Shown here piece after piece: positions 13,990 to 20,344 of a DNA stretch of 64,000 nt. Position 1 is the stretch's first letter. The number at the start of each line of letters is the position of its first letter. The stretch spans positions 62,001 to 126,000 of the forward strand of contig NZ_JRPE02000002.1 in assembly GCF_000765825.2 (NCBI RefSeq), read 5' to 3'. The DNA comes from Helicobacter magdeburgensis. GTDB taxonomy: Bacteria; Campylobacterota; Campylobacteria; Campylobacterales; Helicobacteraceae. The position numbers were made by a program, and so were the translations under genes. The notes beneath the pieces are model-generated. The model did not search any database and was not told the DNA's origin. It worked only from the letters and a program-made list of their open reading frames with translations.

Positions 13990-14080
13990 CTCTATTCAGC
14001 CCGAGTGGGGATTTTTACATTCCCCACGAGGTGTGTAATTTTCCCTTTTAAATCCTGTTATACAGGGAAAGGAGAAAAAC
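13990..14080 (+). promoter_or_regulatory. CAGCCC-type leader of the HD hydrolase gene
   Basis: Same module order as 10936-11024: CAGCCC, gtgggga/tccccac stem, a short gtgt strand, then a tttccc/gggaaa outer stem enclosing cctg-ttatac-cagg (ttat pairs where the other copy has ctat/gcag), then aaaggag and ATG. Differences between the two copies lie largely in loops. Confidence 0.6.
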
Positions 14081-14638
14081 ATGAGAGTGATGAATGCAAG
14101 CGGACGGCTCATTGATCCGTTTGACTTGCAGGAAAAGGATTTTGACCCAAAAGTCATAGCGCAAACTCTTTCAAGAGTTTGTAGATTTTGGGGTCAAACA
14201 AAAAGATTCTATTCTGTCGCCCAGCACTGCTTGGTGATGGTTAGAATATTTGAAGGGAATACGGAGCTTCAGAAATGGGCTCTTATTCATGAAGTCTTTG
14301 AGGGTTTAACGGGTATGGATGTTCCAACACCCATTAAGAAATCCCCTCAAATGGCTCAATATAGGGAAGCCGAAGAGAGATGTTTGCTTCAAGCAGCTGA
14401 AATTTTCGGCTTAACTCCGCCTATGCCAGAAGAGATTAAAATCGCTGACAAGCGATTGATGGTCTCTGAGGCACTTGTGCTTATGAATAGTGAAAACTAT
14501 GACTGGGCGCAATTAGCGGAGCCTTATGGAGAGGAAGTGTTATCTCAAATTCAAGAAGAGTCTATGCTACAAGACATGCAATATGTTGAGCATAGATTTC
14601 TGAAGGAATTTGAGAGGTTGTTTGGGAACAAAATGTAA
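14081..14638 (+). CDS. HD-domain phosphohydrolase, phage type
   Basis: 185 residues. The start resembles phage/plasmid HD hydrolases (CRFWGQTKRFYSVAQH). Metal ligands: His49, His70, Asp123. The diagnostic His-Asp doublet is His70-Glu71 here, with Glu74, then Asp80 in GMDVPTPIK. The family (YfbR-like) dephosphorylates nucleotides such as dNMPs, so a role in nucleotide supply is plausible. Asp-to-Glu in the HD doublet could retain or weaken metal binding. ATG 14081 follows aaaggagaaaaac. Confidence 0.7.
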   Translation: MRVMNASGRLIDPFDLQEKDFDPKVIAQTLSRVCRFWGQTKRFYSVAQHCLVMVRIFEGNTELQKWALIHEVFEGLTGMDVPTPIKKSPQMAQYREAEERCLLQAAEIFGLTPPMPEEIKIADKRLMVSEALVLMNSENYDWAQLAEPYGEEVLSQIQEESMLQDMQYVEHRFLKEFERLFGNKM

Positions 14639-14649
14639 TAGCCTTCCAA

Positions 14650-14740
14650 ACATTATTAGAGTCCCTAGGGGTGCATTTTTATCCCCTAGGGGATATGTTG
14701 TGCCCCTTCATTTGTGCAAAAAAATAACAAAGGAGAGCAC
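14650..14740 (+). promoter_or_regulatory. Leader with SD-in-loop clamp before the 14741 gene
   Basis: A 9-bp perfect stem ccctagggg/cccctaggg with a T-rich loop. The clamp gtgc (14714-14717) / gcac (14737-14740) then holds the ribosome site aaaggag in its loop and ends exactly at ATG 14741. Confidence 0.55.
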
Positions 14741-15103
14741 ATGACAAAAAGAGAAATAAAAAAAAGAATAAGCCAAAAACTCGTAAGAGAATTGGCTCAT
14801 TATGACATTGTTGGTAGCTGGAATAGCACCAACAATGTAGAGGTGGTGAGCTTGTTTAGCGGTCTCGTAGTGATTGAGATTGCCAGAACAAATCTAGGCG
14901 GCGGTAAATTCAGGTGGAATACATCCCTATATTCAGGGAATGTATGCGACTTGGACAAGAAAGGGATATTGAGCGAATTTGGCGGAAGAACAGCAGAAGA
15001 TGCTGTATTAAGCGAAGATCGCTCAAATAAAGAATCAGCGATAGAAGTCGCTACTATGTGGGCTCACACCGCCCTCAAAAACAACACTAACATTATAGGT
15101 TAG
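14741..15103 (+). CDS. Hypothetical protein
   Basis: 120 residues from ATG 14741. Basic N-terminal helix (TKREIKKRISQKLV), then strands (VEVVSLFSGLVVIEIART), then an acidic C terminus ending in a helix (SAIEVATMWAHTAL). A GTG further upstream lies in the clamp hairpin and is unlikely. Family not recognised. It ends at a TAG inside a small aacactaac / gttagtgtt hairpin around 15082-15110. Confidence 0.55.
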   Translation: MTKREIKKRISQKLVRELAHYDIVGSWNSTNNVEVVSLFSGLVVIEIARTNLGGGKFRWNTSLYSGNVCDLDKKGILSEFGGRTAEDAVLSEDRSNKESAIEVATMWAHTALKNNTNIIG

Positions 15104-15142
15104 TGTTGTAGGAAAGAAGAAAAACAGACAAAAGGAGAAAAA

Positions 15143-15364
15143 ATGAATAAACAAGTCATTTATGGAATCATTTCAGAGGCTGTTGAAGTCTCTGAAAGCA
15201 CAACTTTGTTTGCGACTTATGCAAACAAAGAGGACCGCGACGCGGATTTTGTTGCTATGGCAGATAATGTCATGTAACAATTCGACCCAGATTGGGAAGA
15301 GCCCATCGAAACAGTGGAAGATGCAGAGTGTTTCTTCTGCGAGTCAGCGGCGGAGTGCTTGTAG
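15143..15364 (+). pseudogene. Hypothetical gene interrupted by one in-frame TAA
   Basis: ATG 15143 follows aaaggagaaaa. The frame gives 44 residues (MNKQVIYGIISEAVEVSEST..) to TAA 15275-15277, then continues open for 28 more codons (DPDWEEPIETVEDAEC..CES..) to TAG 15362. The next gene starts at GTG 15355, overlapping that TAG, so the longer product looks like the original. The TAA sits in a 13-bp hairpin (15249-15280) where CAA would pair perfectly and TAA pairs through U.G. A C-to-T nonsense change is the simplest reading; readthrough cannot be excluded. Confidence 0.5.
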
Positions 15365-15846
15365 AAAAAGCAGGGGAGAATTTGCAACATTATGTTGCAC
15401 TGGCATGGCAAAATAGCCTGTTTAATGGCTATTGCAACAGCCACTCCGACATAAAAGAGGCTGAAAAGTCTCTAAAAGGTGTGATGAAAAGTCACATCAG
15501 AAGACTTGCTGCTAAATTGCAAGACCCAGACAACCACGAGTTGTCTGAAGAGCAGGACGCTTACACGCGTGCTGCGTATCAGCTGGATTCAGAATTAAGG
15601 TTTGCTCGTATCACGAGCTACCTTAATGGAGTTGAAGTTGCGGAGCGGACATATTCCTTCTGCGACTTGATTGATTCTGTATTGGCAGATGATCAGGTCA
15701 CTTGGGAGCTTTGCCCACATTGTGGCGATGAAGTTGAGCTTGATAGAATTTTCAAGACTCAATCTTGTCCTGCCTGTGGTGAGCAAATCTTGCCTTGCAG
15801 TATTTGCGAACAAGATAATTGCTCCAAGTGTCCGCTGGAGAAGTAG
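15355..15846 (+). CDS. Zinc-ribbon protein of unknown function
   Basis: 163 residues from GTG 15355, which overlaps the end of the previous frame; an ATG at 15292 in the same frame would run through the other gene and is less likely. It has a helical middle, then a C-terminal double zinc-binding region from about residue 120: CPHCGDE, CPACGEQ, CSICEQDNCSKC. This rubredoxin-like arrangement suggests nucleic-acid or protein binding. Family not recognised. Confidence 0.55.
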   Translation: MLVEKAGENLQHYVALAWQNSLFNGYCNSHSDIKEAEKSLKGVMKSHIRRLAAKLQDPDNHELSEEQDAYTRAAYQLDSELRFARITSYLNGVEVAERTYSFCDLIDSVLADDQVTWELCPHCGDEVELDRIFKTQSCPACGEQILPCSICEQDNCSKCPLEK

Positions 15847-15951
15847 TTAGGTGTGCGTTAAGCACTGAAATAGCCAAAAGAGGCAGTATTTTTATTGCCT
15901 CTTTTGGCGATAAATGCTGTCTTTTTTTGGCAATGCCAAAAGGAGGCAACA
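15847..15951 (+). promoter_or_regulatory. Family-A structured leader, copy 3
   Basis: Third copy of the design at 2107 and 6391: gtgc..gcac hairpin, actgaaa, a long stem gccaaaagaggca / tgcctcttttggc with a T-rich loop, the phrase atgctgtc, then ctttttttggca pairing with tgccaaaaggag. The central stem differs in sequence from the other copies but keeps complementarity. Confidence 0.6.
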
Positions 15952-16113
15952 ATGATAAAACAAATTTTAATCACCACGCTTTTCCTGTGTGGTTTAGGAA
16001 GCGCAGTTGCGTTTTCAACTACGCAGGAAAAGGAGAAAAAGTGCGAGCTTCAGGGCAATGCGAAAGCGTTGTTCCAAAGTGGCTTCAACCAAGCCACTGG
16101 AGCTTGCAAATGA
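15952..16113 (+). CDS. Small exported protein
   Basis: 53 residues: a typical signal peptide (MIKQ, hydrophobic core ILITTLFLCGLGSAVAF, likely cut after AVA), then about 34 mature residues with two cysteines (Cys-X..Cys near the ends), possibly a disulphide. Start ATG 15952 behind aaaggaggcaaca. The TGA overlaps the next ATG (ATGA). Function unknown; in phages and plasmids such peptides may act at the envelope, for example in surface exclusion or lysis control. Confidence 0.6.
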   Translation: MIKQILITTLFLCGLGSAVAFSTTQEKEKKCELQGNAKALFQSGFNQATGACK

Positions 16114-16382
16114 GCCAAGCCGTGCAAAGCAAAATACTCTACAATAGAGTGTTTGCTGCGATTCTGCAATATTATGGGATTAATCCCAAAAATATGTGGA
16201 AACGCAATGGTGTATATGGCTGCGGGCATAGCGGCATGTATTTTTATCCAGATGAGCTTACTTTTAGTAAGTGGGAAAAAGTCAGCCGCTATGTGGGTGG
16301 AAAATACGAACACGAAAGCGTGGAAGTATTTTTCAAGGTGTCCGTTGATGCCAAGGGCATTGAATGGACTAAGGTATCTTGA
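16110..16382 (+). CDS. Hypothetical protein
   Basis: 90 residues, coupled to the small exported protein by ATGA at 16110-16113. Basic, aromatic-rich (NPKNMWKRNGVYGCGHSGMYFYP), with no signal peptide. The longer frame extending upstream to 15819 crosses the family-A leader and is not used. Family not recognised. Confidence 0.55.
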   Translation: MSQAVQSKILYNRVFAAILQYYGINPKNMWKRNGVYGCGHSGMYFYPDELTFSKWEKVSRYVGGKYEHESVEVFFKVSVDAKGIEWTKVS

Positions 16383-16403
16383 TTATCAACGAAGGAGTGC
16401 AAA

Positions 16404-16799
16404 ATGAAAATTGAATTAGGCGAAAAACTCAAAGTCTTGGCAGAGGCAAACGATGGATTTGCCGATAGAATTAACCAAGAAATTGAAGACATGAGCAAGC
16501 TCAAAGATTATATATGGAACGCTTCCTATGATGAAAGCATAGGTTTTACTAAGAATGACAATACATTTTTAGTTGAAACCTTCACTTACACTCGCCCAAA
16601 CAATAGACTTGCTTGTGAGCTTATCCTTAGTCAAATCCTTACTAGGATTGACAAATATGGCGATATACACACAAGCAAAAGCCTCATGATAGAATCCTAT
16701 TCTTTTGAGGTTCATTATGGCGACAAAGGAGCAAGCAAGGCACTTGGCTATGCGTGGCATGTAGCTGAAAGCTTTGTGGAAACTCTAAGGGATAGATAG
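16404..16799 (+). CDS. Hypothetical protein
   Basis: 131 residues from ATG 16404 behind gaaggagtgcaaa. Helical N terminus (GEKLKVLAEANDGFADRINQEIEDM), mixed centre, C-terminal helix. Family not recognised. Hairpins in the gene include ggcaaa/tttgcc near 16445, cctatg/catagg near 16527, and gtcaaatcct/aggattgac near 16631-16653. Confidence 0.55.
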   Translation: MKIELGEKLKVLAEANDGFADRINQEIEDMSKLKDYIWNASYDESIGFTKNDNTFLVETFTYTRPNNRLACELILSQILTRIDKYGDIHTSKSLMIESYSFEVHYGDKGASKALGYAWHVAESFVETLRDR

Positions 16800-16838
16800 G
16801 CAAAGCTATACCTATGTGAAAAGCGAAAGGAGAAAAAA

Positions 16839-17141
16839 ATGTCACCCATTTATATGAAGTGCTCGAGACACTTCTGGGAGCGTGTCGAGCAAAGAGGGAT
16901 TGACCTCTCCGCTGTCGTTGATGTAGCTAAAAAGCTAAACAACGCTAAAATCGGGGAGGTCATCAAGGGAGGCAATGAAAGGACAACAATTGTTGCCTCT
17001 CGAGATTCTGCTGGGCACGCTACATTTATAACGGCGTATCCTAGCAGGAAAGAAAACTCTCCAGAAGTGATTACAGAATCACGAATGGAGAGAAAGGGAC
17101 TAAGAATAGTCTCTAAAACAAAAAAACACCTAAAAAAATAA
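16839..17141 (+). CDS. Small basic hypothetical protein
   Basis: 100 residues, basic, with the order CSRHFWERVEQRGIDL..VVDVAKKLN then ERTTIVASRDSAGHATFITAYPS. This layout recalls DUF4258-like and RelE/BrnT-like small RNase folds, but I cannot name it confidently. It is the last gene of the element and ends directly in a terminator. The first codons lie in a 10-bp stem with a 2-nt bulge (16860-16891), and a 10-bp stem with one G.U links gacctctccg near 16901 to cggggaggtc near 16962. Confidence 0.6.
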   Translation: MSPIYMKCSRHFWERVEQRGIDLSAVVDVAKKLNNAKIGEVIKGGNERTTIVASRDSAGHATFITAYPSRKENSPEVITESRMERKGLRIVSKTKKHLKK

Positions 17142-17156
17142 TTTTTTGGTGTTTTT
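17122..17156 (+). terminator. Terminator at the element end
   Basis: 9-bp stem aaaaacacc (17122-17130) / ggtgttttt (17148-17156) with an A/T-rich loop, overlapping the end of the last element gene and followed by cctc. It can work in both directions because of the flanking A and T runs. Confidence 0.65.
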
Positions 17157-17452
17157 CCTCGGATGAGGTTTTTCTTTTTTTATCCTTATTTTCTTCAAAT
17201 ATAAACAAGAACAATAATTAAAATTAAACTATAAATTTTGGAACAAATTTTATGCCTTTTTTTGTTTTAAGTTTTTTGTTCCAAATTTGTTACCAAAAAT
17301 TTTTATTTTTTTCAAAATGTCAAGAATCCGCTCTTTAGGAAAAAAATATCATTTTTTGATTTTCTAAACTTTAGGAAAGCCTACAGAAGGTTGTTTTAGT
17401 TTTGTTTTGTTTATTTTGATTTATGTCTATTCGTGTTTGTTTGTAAAAGAAA
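17157..17452. other. AT-rich junction between element and tRNA-Ala
   Basis: About 300 bases without a gene, very AT-rich. It contains an 11-bp perfect inverted repeat tttggaacaaa (17237-17247) / tttgttccaaa (17275-17285) and two copies of ctttaggaaa (near 17334 and 17371). No copy of the tRNA 3' end is seen inside the element. It may hold recombination sites or only the tRNA-distal flank. Confidence 0.4.
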
Positions 17453-17528
17453 TGGTGGAATGTAGGGGGGTCGAACCCCTGACCTCAACGCTGCCAGCGT
17501 TGCGCTCTCCCAACTGAGCTAACACCCC
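17453..17528 (-). tRNA. tRNA-Ala(GGC)
   Basis: 76 bases including encoded CCA. The seven-base acceptor stem carries the G3-U70 pair typical of alanine tRNA. D arm around gctcagttgggagagc; anticodon stem caacg/cgttg with loop ctggcag, anticodon GGC. T arm with ggttcgaccc and a discriminator A. Its 3' end faces the mobile element, the usual orientation for an integration target. Confidence 0.95.
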
Positions 17529-17609
17529 AAAAAATAAAGAAACTTTCAAAAAAACATCGCAAAAAAAGGGCAAATTCACCAAACAAGCAGAATCTCGCAA
17601 CCAAAAAGG

Positions 17610-18338
17610 CTAGGATTGTGCCAAATTGTTGCTTAAATCCATCTTATTTAGCTCGTGGTAGTGTTTAAGATACACTTCCTGCATACTCATTTCAAGCTTT
17701 TTATACCAATTTTCATCATCAAAGTCTGGTGTAAAAGCCTCCATAAGCACCACTCTAGCCTTATTTGTTTCAATAGACAAAGGCGAAGTATTATACAACT
17801 TACGCGTGTTAATAAGCACCACAGGCTGGATTCTAAGCTTCAACTTAGAAGCTAGAATCCTAGCCCCGGGCTTAAAAGGCAAAAACTTCTCTCCCCCCTT
17901 ACTTCTCGTGCCTTCGGGAAAAATAGCAATAGGACGATTTTGTGCTAATGCCTTCTTGGCTTCTTTTAGCAAAAATACAATCCCATTTTTATCTTCTCTA
18001 TCAATCAAAATCATATCAGGAGCCTTGAGTGCGTGTCCATAAAGTGGAATCTCACCAAGCTGTTTTTTAGCCACCCAGCAAATATTCTCTGGATGAAATC
18101 CCTCAAAATAAATAATATCCGTAACACTTTGATGATTCATCACCAAAAGCTGTGCGTCCTTATCATAGTCCCCCACACGCTCAACCGATAAACCATTCAA
18201 GCCAAAAAACCAACGACACTGCCGCCTAGCCCACCTACCATTTTCCTTAGAACGCGTCAAATAAATCTGTGCGATGATGATAGGCAGATACAATGCGATG
18301 GAGAGTGTCGCAAAAATTGCTCTAGTTTTTGCCCACAT
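17610..18338 (-). CDS. plsC: 1-acyl-sn-glycerol-3-phosphate acyltransferase
   Basis: 242 residues. The acyltransferase motif NHQSVTD (HX4D) near residue 69 and FPEGTRSKGG near 140 are present, with a hydrophobic N-terminal membrane helix. It acylates lysophosphatidate to phosphatidate at the inner membrane. It overlaps the 3' end of the upstream gene and closes the operon ctpA-purC-purS-purQ-unknown-plsC, an order I also know from Campylobacter jejuni. Confidence 0.9.
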   Translation of the reverse strand: MWAKTRAIFATLSIALYLPIIIAQIYLTRSKENGRWARRQCRWFFGLNGLSVERVGDYDKDAQLLVMNHQSVTDIIYFEGFHPENICWVAKKQLGEIPLYGHALKAPDMILIDREDKNGIVFLLKEAKKALAQNRPIAIFPEGTRSKGGEKFLPFKPGARILASKLKLRIQPVVLINTRKLYNTSPLSIETNKARVVLMEAFTPDFDDENWYKKLEMSMQEVYLKHYHELNKMDLSNNLAQS

Positions 18339-19416
18339 ATTCTTTCCTTATCCAGCCAACTTTAGAATCTATAATAATCTTATAATACTCCTCATACTCG
18401 CCTATAATATCCACTTTTGTGGGTGTTTTGACCACTTCCATAATCGTAGAATTATGCGATGGGATAATGCTAATATTCGCCCCAGCTTGTGCCACACCTG
18501 AAGTCGCACTAAAAAAGATATTGTATGCCAACAACAAAAGAAGCACAACAAGCACAACAAGGCTTATCTTGCGGATTTTTTTAAACACAACCCACACTAA
18601 AACCACAAAAACAATAAGCCCGCCAAGTAGCAGATTCTTAAACATCAAAAAAGTATTGCGTGGTTTAATATCCCCGCCCTCATCAACGCTGTTACGCGTG
18701 AGATTAATAGGCAGAGTGATATTCACAAACTGCTTTTTACTTAAACTAAAATAATCAAACGACAAAGAACGCAAAGCCTTATCCAGCACAACATAATAAA
18801 TTCCATAAGTTACACCATCAACCACCTTGCTGTCCTCCAAGCCCTGTTTGGCATACTGCCCTATTTTCATACTTTGAAGTGTGCCGCCTCTGCTTTCAAT
18901 TTGAAAAATCACTACATTATTTTGCTCATCATATTCTTTTACACGATAATCCACAACTTCCATTGAATCCGCAATGACATTTGCATAGTTTGGATTATTA
19001 TTTAGCTCCACAGCCTGAAGCTTCGCTCCATTAGCGACTACCTCTTCTTCATAGCTCCCATCAGCTGAAGCCACTTTCACACGCAAGGGGGGTAAGATGA
19101 CATTTTTACCTTTAATCTTATACACATAAGTATTTTGCAAGATTCCATTGCTACCCTCTTGCCAACTTGCGGATTTATTTTTTAGCTCCACATTATTTTT
19201 TTGACTAAAATCTAGAAACTCAACACCCACAAGTTTAGCTTGAGAAAGCAGGGTTAGGCTATACTTCACAGCAATATCCTGCCCCACATACAAGCTTGTA
19301 TCATTACTTGGAAATTCCACATTGAGATAAGCAATTTTTGAAGGCGTATCAGCATAGGCAAAATTTAGTCCAAAAATAAACAACAACGCCCATAAAAGAT
19401 TTTGAAGCCTACCCAT
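18322..19416 (-). CDS. BatD-like membrane protein with C-terminal SH3-type domain
   Basis: 364 residues: a signal peptide (ending near YADT), a periplasmic beta-rich part (SKIAYLNVEFPSNDTSLYVGQ) resembling BatD-type Ig-like domains, two hydrophobic segments around residues 255-305, then an SH3-type tail (GWIRKEYVG). Function unknown; it sits between purQ and plsC as in Campylobacter and overlaps plsC by 17 bases. A cell-envelope role is likely but not shown. Confidence 0.65.
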   Translation of the reverse strand: MGRLQNLLWALLFIFGLNFAYADTPSKIAYLNVEFPSNDTSLYVGQDIAVKYSLTLLSQAKLVGVEFLDFSQKNNVELKNKSASWQEGSNGILQNTYVYKIKGKNVILPPLRVKVASADGSYEEEVVANGAKLQAVELNNNPNYANVIADSMEVVDYRVKEYDEQNNVVIFQIESRGGTLQSMKIGQYAKQGLEDSKVVDGVTYGIYYVVLDKALRSLSFDYFSLSKKQFVNITLPINLTRNSVDEGGDIKPRNTFLMFKNLLLGGLIVFVVLVWVVFKKIRKISLVVLVVLLLLLAYNIFFSATSGVAQAGANISIIPSHNSTIMEVVKTPTKVDIIGEYEEYYKIIIDSKVGWIRKEYVGKN

Positions 19417-19427
19417 TCTCTAACTCC

Positions 19428-20087
19428 TTAACTTTTTTGCAAAAGGTTATCAAGCATCGCCACCCCATCACAGCCACCAAGCACCATTTCAATCGCTCTC
19501 TCCGGGTGGGGCATAAGCCCAAAGACATTTTTAGCTTCATTACACACCCCAGCAATGCCGCCAACCGAACCATTAGGATTATCTACATACTCAAGCAGAA
19601 TCTGCTCATTTGCTTTGAGTGCCTCCAAGCCACTCTCATCAATAAAATAATTGCCATCGGCGTGTGCAATAGGCAGGGCAATCTCTTGATTTTTAGCATA
19701 AGAACGCAGAAAAATATTATTTTTATTCACCACACGCAATGTTTGCATTTTTGAAATAAAGTGCAGATTCTCATTGCGTTTTAAGGCTCCGGGCAATAAT
19801 CCCGCTTCGCACAGAATCTGAAAGCCATTGCAGATTCCAAGCACCCTGCCACCTTGCAAAGCATACTCCCTAATCGCTTTCATAATCGGCGAAAACTGCG
19901 CAATCGCCCCACAACGCAAATAATCCCCATAGCTAAAGCCACCGGGCACAACCACAAGCTGTGTATCTTTGGGAATCTCACTCTGCTTGTGCCAAAGGAT
20001 ACATACTTCCGCCCCAAGCTTTTCAAAAGCATACTGCGTATCAAACTCGCAATTTGTCCCCGGGAATCTAACCACAGCTACTTTCAT
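19428..20087 (-). CDS. purQ: Phosphoribosylformylglycinamidine synthase, glutaminase subunit
   Basis: 219 residues, class I glutamine amidotransferase. The nucleophile is in GICNGFQILCEAGLLPGAL, and the catalytic His/Glu are in MPHPERA. N terminus MKVAVVRFPGTNCEFDT is typical of PurQ. It supplies ammonia to PurL for the fourth step of purine synthesis together with PurS. Its start overlaps the purS stop by four bases. H. pylori lacks this pathway, so its presence points to another Helicobacter. Confidence 0.95.
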   Translation of the reverse strand: MKVAVVRFPGTNCEFDTQYAFEKLGAEVCILWHKQSEIPKDTQLVVVPGGFSYGDYLRCGAIAQFSPIMKAIREYALQGGRVLGICNGFQILCEAGLLPGALKRNENLHFISKMQTLRVVNKNNIFLRSYAKNQEIALPIAHADGNYFIDESGLEALKANEQILLEYVDNPNGSVGGIAGVCNEAKNVFGLMPHPERAIEMVLGGCDGVAMLDNLLQKS

Positions 20088-20326
20088 TGAACAATCTCAA
20101 TATTATAATCTTCAATCACAACATTGGCAAGCAACTCTTCACACATATTTTTTGCTATCTCGTAGGCTTTATCCGCATTATCTTCTTGCAAATCTAGCAA
20201 AATCTCTTTTGAAAGCTTAACACCCTTTAAAGATTCAAATCCGTGTGCATTCAAAGCGTGAAAAATAGCCTTTGCCTGTGGGTCAAGCACCCCATTTTTA
20301 AGTGAAACAAGAACTCTAACCTGCAT
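20084..20326 (-). CDS. purS: Phosphoribosylformylglycinamidine synthase subunit PurS
   Basis: 80 residues, the normal size. Starts MQVRVLVSLKNGVLDPQAKAI and contains LNAHGFESLKGVKLSKEI, the PurS signature. It forms the bridge between PurL and PurQ. It sits between purC and purQ with a four-base overlap to purQ. Confidence 0.93.
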   Translation of the reverse strand: MQVRVLVSLKNGVLDPQAKAIFHALNAHGFESLKGVKLSKEILLDLQEDNADKAYEIAKNMCEELLANVVIEDYNIEIVQ

Positions 20327-20344
20327 ATACTCCCTTTCTTACTC

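Larger units (their letters stand above)
1..17452. mobile_element. Integrated phage/plasmid-like element, right end at tRNA-Ala (left end outside window)
   Basis: Dense run of small plus-strand genes, mostly unrecognised and often overlapping, between the window start and the 3' end of a tRNA-Ala gene. It carries phage-type recombination genes (Fe-S nuclease, Bet), a TOPRIM primase, an HD hydrolase and two toxin-antitoxin loci. No integrase, portal, capsid, relaxase or second attachment site is visible, so phage or plasmid origin cannot be decided. Style changes sharply at about 17157: left of it, plus-strand hairpins tile coding and leader sequence; right of it are ordinary Helicobacter chromosomal genes. 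That integration used the tRNA 3' end is an inference from position. Confidence 0.8.

Noticed and set aside
15819-16109. N-terminal extension of the 16110 gene
   Set aside because: The extension runs through a family-A leader and the small exported protein; ATG at 16110 is coupled by ATGA.
1-17141. CRISPR array
   Set aside because: Repeated motifs are leader modules spaced by whole genes, and the hairpins differ in sequence from one another; there are no regular repeat-spacer units and no cas1/cas2.
1-17452. Second copy of the tRNA-Ala 3' end (attL) inside the window
   Set aside because: No match to the T-arm and acceptor sequence was seen in the first 17 kb; it must lie left of the window if it exists.
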